Below are positions 61,501 through 64,000 of a DNA stretch of 64,000 bases, piece after piece. Made by a program: the position numbers and the translations under genes. The stretch lies in NCBI RefSeq assembly GCF_046115515.1, contig NZ_CP175953.1; one strand, written 5' to 3'. The notes beneath the pieces are model-generated. The model was given only the letters and a program-made list of their open reading frames with translations. It did no database searches and was not told where the DNA came from. The stretch comes from Gracilimonas sp017641085 (GTDB lineage Bacteria > Bacteroidota > Rhodothermia > Balneolales > Balneolaceae). The first letter of the stretch is position 1. Every line of letters begins with the position of its first letter.

Positions 61501-62434
61501 GGAAGAAGAACATGCTTTTGAGGTAGATGCATCAAAATTAAGTGAAGATGGATGGTCATTGAAACCAATAGCAGTTCAAAATCTTTTCGATAAAATAGCT
61601 AAGTCAAGCATAAAACTAGGTGAATACACAAACGACAAAATATTAAGTGGTATTAAAACTGGAGCCAACGATGTTTATATAATAGATGAGTCTACTAAAA
61701 ATAAAATCATTAAAGAGGATCCAAAGTCCAAAGAGGTAATTAAGCCAGTTCTTGGAGGGAGTGATATCCAAAAATACATACCTCCAAAAATTGAACAATA
61801 TCTACTGTTTATTCCTTGGCATTTCCCTTTGCATGAAGACTCTTCAATTACTGGGGCGTCCAAAAAAGCAGAAGAAGTTTTTAAAAAAGAATATCCTGGT
61901 GCTTTTAACTATCTACTCTCACATAAAGAAAAACTTTCCTCCAGGAATAAGTCCGAGACTGGAATTAGATACGAATGGTATGCTTTACAACGGTGTGCTG
62001 CCACGTACTTTGAAGAATTTGAAAAACCTAAATTAATACTTCCAGATATATCAAAAAGAGGAAACTTTACTTTTGATAGTAGAGGAGAGTTCTACATTCA
62101 AAATTCAGCCTATATTATTGGGAAGGCAGATAAGTTTTTGTTGGGTATATTAAACTCAAATTTGATTGCATTTTTTTACAGAGGGATATCTTCTTCCTAT
62201 AGAGGAGGCTATCTACGTTTTATCAATCAATATTTACAACAAATACCTATAAAAGAATCGAGTTTTGAAGATCGGAAAGAAATTGATGGACTAGTAACCC
62301 AAATCCTCACCGCCAAAAAAGAAAACCCCGAAGCCGACACCGGCACGTTGGAGGCGGAAATCGATCAGTTGGTGTACCAGCTCTACGGCCTCACCGAAGA
62401 AGAAATAGCCATCGTGGAAGAGAGTGTGGGGTAA
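58544..62434 (+). CDS. Single-chain type IIG-like restriction-modification enzyme
   Basis: A 1296-residue fusion. An N-terminal PD-(D/E)xK nuclease (about 40-130) has SDRIDLAIY and VIIEAKRPDN. The N6-adenine methylase core has DPAVGSGHFLVS at about residue 553 and GNPPYVRQEALG at about 863-874. The C-terminal part (about 960-1240) is the TaqI-like target-recognition domain. A charged coiled coil lies before the NPPY motif (about 740-830). Around residues 682-692 the in-frame sequence IPDQVRDD is encoded by an inserted palindrome. The TRD-coding part (about 61400-62270) is visibly more AT-rich than the rest, suggesting replacement. It lies just outside the island. Confidence 0.9.
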   Translation: MQLQTKTVRQGINKAYLKVNVKRADLDAFKIEATRYLNQIEEAGSESEEHLKGYLKDFLSRSFYEREEKLVNTSDRIDLAIYSGKTTSSSVDVIIEAKRPDNKAEMISKDNPNRKALQEALHYYFDQRESGNDDLKQVVVTNYIEFFIFDAREIERHFYSKKKLLKTYRQWKNDEKVSGKTDFIYQKFEAFINESDADITVTHADLSKYQKQLAAEANEESDKKLIPLYKLFSPEHLVKKNFANDSNSLDKGFYNELLHILGLQEVKEKGSRLIQRLPKKERHRGSLIENTIEILRYDQHMNEVRDATVHYGDEEDDQLFGVALELVITWMNRVLFLKLMEAQLLAYHQYDEKFKFLSYETIDEYDELNKLFFRVLALRNQERPASVQERFGHIPYLNSSLFDSTRLEKTTIQISGLDDKATLDLHSRSILKKGAKPPKEKLSTLDYLLRFLDAYNFSAESSGGIQTEDKTLINASVLGLIFEKINGYKDGSFFTPGFITEYMARETLRKSVTDKLNEAFGWDCESFDELPRKIEAKELSEVNEVINSITICDPAVGSGHFLVSYLNELIAIKSELKVLTDHEGKYISRLDISVENDELAIEHNGELFDYKLNHHWKNGRVERKPAGKESQRIQEALFHEKKFLIENCLFGVDINPNSVKICRLRLWIELLKHAYYTSGPQEIPDQVRDDNNEEALSPYSELEVLPNIDINIKQGNSLVSRFGLDEDLSSIFKKSEHSLHDYKQAVRNYRETRDRNEKQRLQTLIDDIKAEYSENLLNNKPINKKLSKARGKLELMQNEDLFGEGKATKKELKKQEKKVTKLEEQKAEEEAGAFYREAFEWRFEFPEVLDEDGKYTGFDVVIGNPPYVRQEALGDIKPFLKTHFEVYAGTADLYAYFIEQGVKLNKENGYFHYIVANKWMRANYGKPLRTWLQQKQITAITDFGDLPVFEEATTYPCLLEIKKSDNPTVFKALEVENLPVEDFDVLEEEHAFEVDASKLSEDGWSLKPIAVQNLFDKIAKSSIKLGEYTNDKILSGIKTGANDVYIIDESTKNKIIKEDPKSKEVIKPVLGGSDIQKYIPPKIEQYLLFIPWHFPLHEDSSITGASKKAEEVFKKEYPGAFNYLLSHKEKLSSRNKSETGIRYEWYALQRCAATYFEEFEKPKLILPDISKRGNFTFDSRGEFYIQNSAYIIGKADKFLLGILNSNLIAFFYRGISSSYRGGYLRFINQYLQQIPIKESSFEDRKEIDGLVTQILTAKKENPEADTGTLEAEIDQLVYQLYGLTEEEIAIVEESVG
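60590..60610. repeat. Palindromic repeat inserted in the R-M coding sequence
   Basis: ATCCCGGATC, one central A, then GGTCCGGGAT form a 10-1-10 palindrome with one mismatch. It is translated in frame as part of PQEIPDQVRDDNNEE. I know very similar ATCCCGGA(N)TCCGGGAT-type sequences as dispersed repeats in other bacteria. Confidence 0.8.
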
Positions 62435-62460
62435 TTAACAAACCCACACCCCGCCCCCCA

Positions 62461-62616
62461 CGTCATTGCGAGGAGCCCATAAATCCGAACGTAGGGCTGG
62501 GAGCATACCGACGAAGCAATCTCCCCGAATCGATATCCCAAGTAGCTTAAGGAGATCGCGTTGTCGCCCGGCAAGGGAGTCCTGCTTCACCTCACTCTAC
62601 TCCTCGCGATGACCGG
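62461..62616. repeat. 156-bp palindromic element, tandem copy A
   Basis: Begins CGTCATTGCGAGGAG and ends CTCCTCGCGATGACCGG; internally GACGAAGCAATCTCC can pair with GGAGATCGCGTTGTC. It has the same length and end sequences as the two elements flanking the GIY-YIG gene. Confidence 0.88.
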
Positions 62617-62643
62617 TTTTTTTCTACTCACTAACACACCGCG

Positions 62644-62800
62644 CGTCATTGCGAGGAGCCCCTTAATTCGAACGCCAGGTTGGGGAGCATAACGACGCGG
62701 CAATCTCCCTGAAATAACATCCCAAGTAACTCAAGGAGATCGCGTTGTCGCCAGGCAGGGGAGTTCTGCTTCACCACACTTTACTCCTCGCGATGACCGG
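62644..62800. repeat. 157-bp palindromic element, tandem copy B
   Basis: Closely similar to copy A and in the same orientation, 183 bp further on. Ends and internal GACGCGGCAATCTCC/GGAGATCGCGTTGTC arms are conserved. Confidence 0.88.
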
Positions 62801-62827
62801 GTTTTTTCTACTCATTAACGCCCCCCA

Positions 62828-62984
62828 CGTCATTGCGAGGAGCCCGTAAATCCGAGTGCAGGGCAGGGATGCAAACCGACGCGGCAATCTCCCTGAAATA
62901 ACATCCCAAGTGGCTTAAGGAGATCGCGTTGTCGTCCGGCAGGGGTATCCTGCTTCACCACACTTTACTCCTCGCGATGACCGA
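62828..62984. repeat. 157-bp palindromic element, tandem copy C
   Basis: Third copy, 184 bp after copy B, same orientation. The last base of the terminal repeat differs (GACCGA instead of GACCGG). Confidence 0.88.
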
Positions 62985-63006
62985 GTTTTTGCAATGGGTG
63001 TTGTAA

Positions 63007-64000
63007 TTAATTAAGAGCGCTGCTACTGCCTTTCTTTTCAGACCTTGCAAAGCACAATTCAAATTTGGTGCCCTTTCCGGTTCCTTTGTAGGTGAAGGTG
63101 CCTTCCAATTGCTCGGTAAGGGCGCTAATAAGATTGAAACCCAGCGTATTATCGTCCGGTTCGAAATTATCGGGAATGCCTTTACCAAAATCTTCAATCA
63201 CCAGCTGTATGTTGTCGCCCTCATTTGTGAGCGAAATATGCAAATCACCGGATTCGTCTTTCCCGTAGGCGTGCTTCATGGTATTGGTAATAACTTCATT
63301 GATGGTTAAAGAAAGGGGGATAGCCTGGTTGATATTCAGTTCCAGGTTCTTATCAATATTCAGATGAACATTGAGGTCGGTATCAGATTGAAATACAGAG
63401 GTAATGCCTGATACAAGCTTGTTCATACTTTCACTGAAGTCTAATCTCGAAAAAGTTTCCGACTTGTACAGGATTTCATGCACTGCTGCCATTGAGTTGA
63501 TCCGACTCACACTGTCAAATAATTTACTCTGAAGCCGCTCATCATTTTCTCCGAAGGCTTGCAAATGCAACATTCCGGAAATTACAGCAAGATTATTCTT
63601 TACCCGGTGGTGAATTTCATTAAGAAGAGTGTTCTTTTCTTTGAGGGCTTCTTCCAGTTTCCCTTTTCTCAGCTTCTCGTCATGAATGTCCTGAACGCTT
63701 CCCAAAATTCGGATGCACTCACCCTTTTCCATTTCACTTTCCCACATGATTCGTACCCATCGTTGCTCCCCGTCCGGAGTTTGAACTTCAAGTTCGGTTT
63801 CATAGGGTGCGCCGTTTTCAATGGATTCATTTAATGCGTTCAGCAAAAGGTCTCTGGCATGTTCATCCCTGATAAAAGGGAAGGTGGTCTCAGCATTAGG
63901 ATCAAAATTATCGTCAACCCTGTGGATTGATTTTACCGTATCTGACCAGAACCTCTTGTCTTGTTTTACATCATATTCCCAGTGCCCGATTGCAGCCAGC
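63007..64000 (-). CDS. PAS-domain sensor histidine kinase, HisKA_2 type (5' end outside window)
   Basis: The frame is open from 63007 to the window end, so at least 330 residues of the C-terminus are present. A PAS fold is seen with GHWEYDVKQDKRFWSDTVK and the PAC-like RWVRIMWESEM...ILGSVQDIHDEK. It is followed by the HisKA_2 phosphoacceptor NEIHHRVKNNLAVISGMLHL and an HATPase with NEVITNTMKHAYG (N box) and the G box EDFGKGIPDNF. This kinase class usually pairs with receivers like the one at 8260, but the two lie 54 kb apart. Signals detected are unknown. Confidence 0.9.
   Translation of the reverse strand, partial: LAAIGHWEYDVKQDKRFWSDTVKSIHRVDDNFDPNAETTFPFIRDEHARDLLLNALNESIENGAPYETELEVQTPDGEQRWVRIMWESEMEKGECIRILGSVQDIHDEKLRKGKLEEALKEKNTLLNEIHHRVKNNLAVISGMLHLQAFGENDERLQSKLFDSVSRINSMAAVHEILYKSETFSRLDFSESMNKLVSGITSVFQSDTDLNVHLNIDKNLELNINQAIPLSLTINEVITNTMKHAYGKDESGDLHISLTNEGDNIQLVIEDFGKGIPDNFEPDDNTLGFNLISALTEQLEGTFTYKGTGKGTKFELCFARSEKKGSSSALN

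Larger units (their letters stand above)
62435..63006. other. Intergenic region filled by three tandem palindromic elements
   Basis: The 572 bp between the R-M gene and the sensor kinase hold three copies of the 156/157-bp element listed next, spaced by T-rich linkers (GTTTTTTCTACTCA). No gene is seen. Confidence 0.85.

Noticed and set aside
62461..62984. CRISPR array in the region of regular repeats
   Set aside because: The repeated unit is about 157 bp and internally palindromic, the intervening linkers are short and similar to each other, and no cas gene is nearby.

Overview
The window looks like a chromosome segment from a marine or saline member of the Balneolota / wider Bacteroidota-Rhodothermota (FCB) group. 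The evidence is gene content: a DUF5916 outer-membrane protein, a TonB-dependent receptor with a DUF4249 lipoprotein, a bacterial histone H1-like protein, a MerC gene beside a Fur-family gene, a Bacteroidetes-type tyrosine integrase and a DUF3871 protein. Ribosome-binding sites are often weak, as is common in this group. No 16S rRNA or tRNA gene is present to settle the taxonomy.

Positions 1-35590 are mostly ordinary chromosome. In order they hold: the end of a DUF5916 protein; a Bax-inhibitor-1-like protein; a creatininase-family amidohydrolase; a lipoprotein amidohydrolase; a metalloregulator/MerC pair with a clear palindromic operator; a DAAO-family oxidoreductase; a response regulator; an outer-membrane beta-barrel; a ferredoxin-NADP reductase; alaS; pyruvate dehydrogenase E1 alpha, E1 beta and E2; two NTF2-like secreted proteins; a class A-type serine hydrolase; a histone H1-like gene of only 58 codons; a GH3/beta-lactamase fusion with a two-domain cytidine deaminase; dnaG; and a DUF4249/TonB-receptor pair. 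Positions 32880-34565 are rich in repeats: a 441/436-bp tandem repeat, then a GIY-YIG endonuclease gene bracketed by two nearly identical 156-bp palindromic elements.

Positions 35590-58240 are the centre of the window: an ssrA (tmRNA) gene carrying an integrated element of about 22.3 kb. A 27-bp copy of the tmRNA 3' end sits at both ends (35930-35956 and 58214-58240). The integrase gene lies next to the left end. A 22-bp near-identical motif lies just inside each end, as arm-type integrase sites would. The left half is a replication/recombination module: a RepA-like ATPase, a region with DnaA-box-like sequences, DUF3871, a RadC-like JAMM protein, Gp157, a Sak4-like ATPase, an Xre regulator and an excisionase-like protein. 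I see no relaxase, conjugation genes or virion genes.

The right half (44568-58103) is a dense block of candidate anti-phage genes. It has an HNH-like zinc-cluster protein and a two-gene DUF4747 + four-helix membrane protein module that resembles RexA/RexB in architecture. Next is a tightly overlapped four-gene operon (SNF2-type helicase, DUF4391, type III Mod, type III Res). It ends with a DUF2971 protein, a Shedu (DUF4263) nuclease and two small charged proteins. Immediately outside the right attachment site is a 1296-residue single-chain type IIG-like restriction-modification enzyme. A palindromic repeat has been inserted in frame in its coding sequence.

After it come three tandem copies of a 156/157-bp palindromic element related to the two flanking the GIY-YIG gene, then a PAS/HisKA_2 sensor kinase that runs off the window. 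The best candidates for something little described are the DUF4747-membrane pair, the helicase-DUF4391-Mod-Res operon, and the 156-bp palindromic elements with their GIY-YIG partner.
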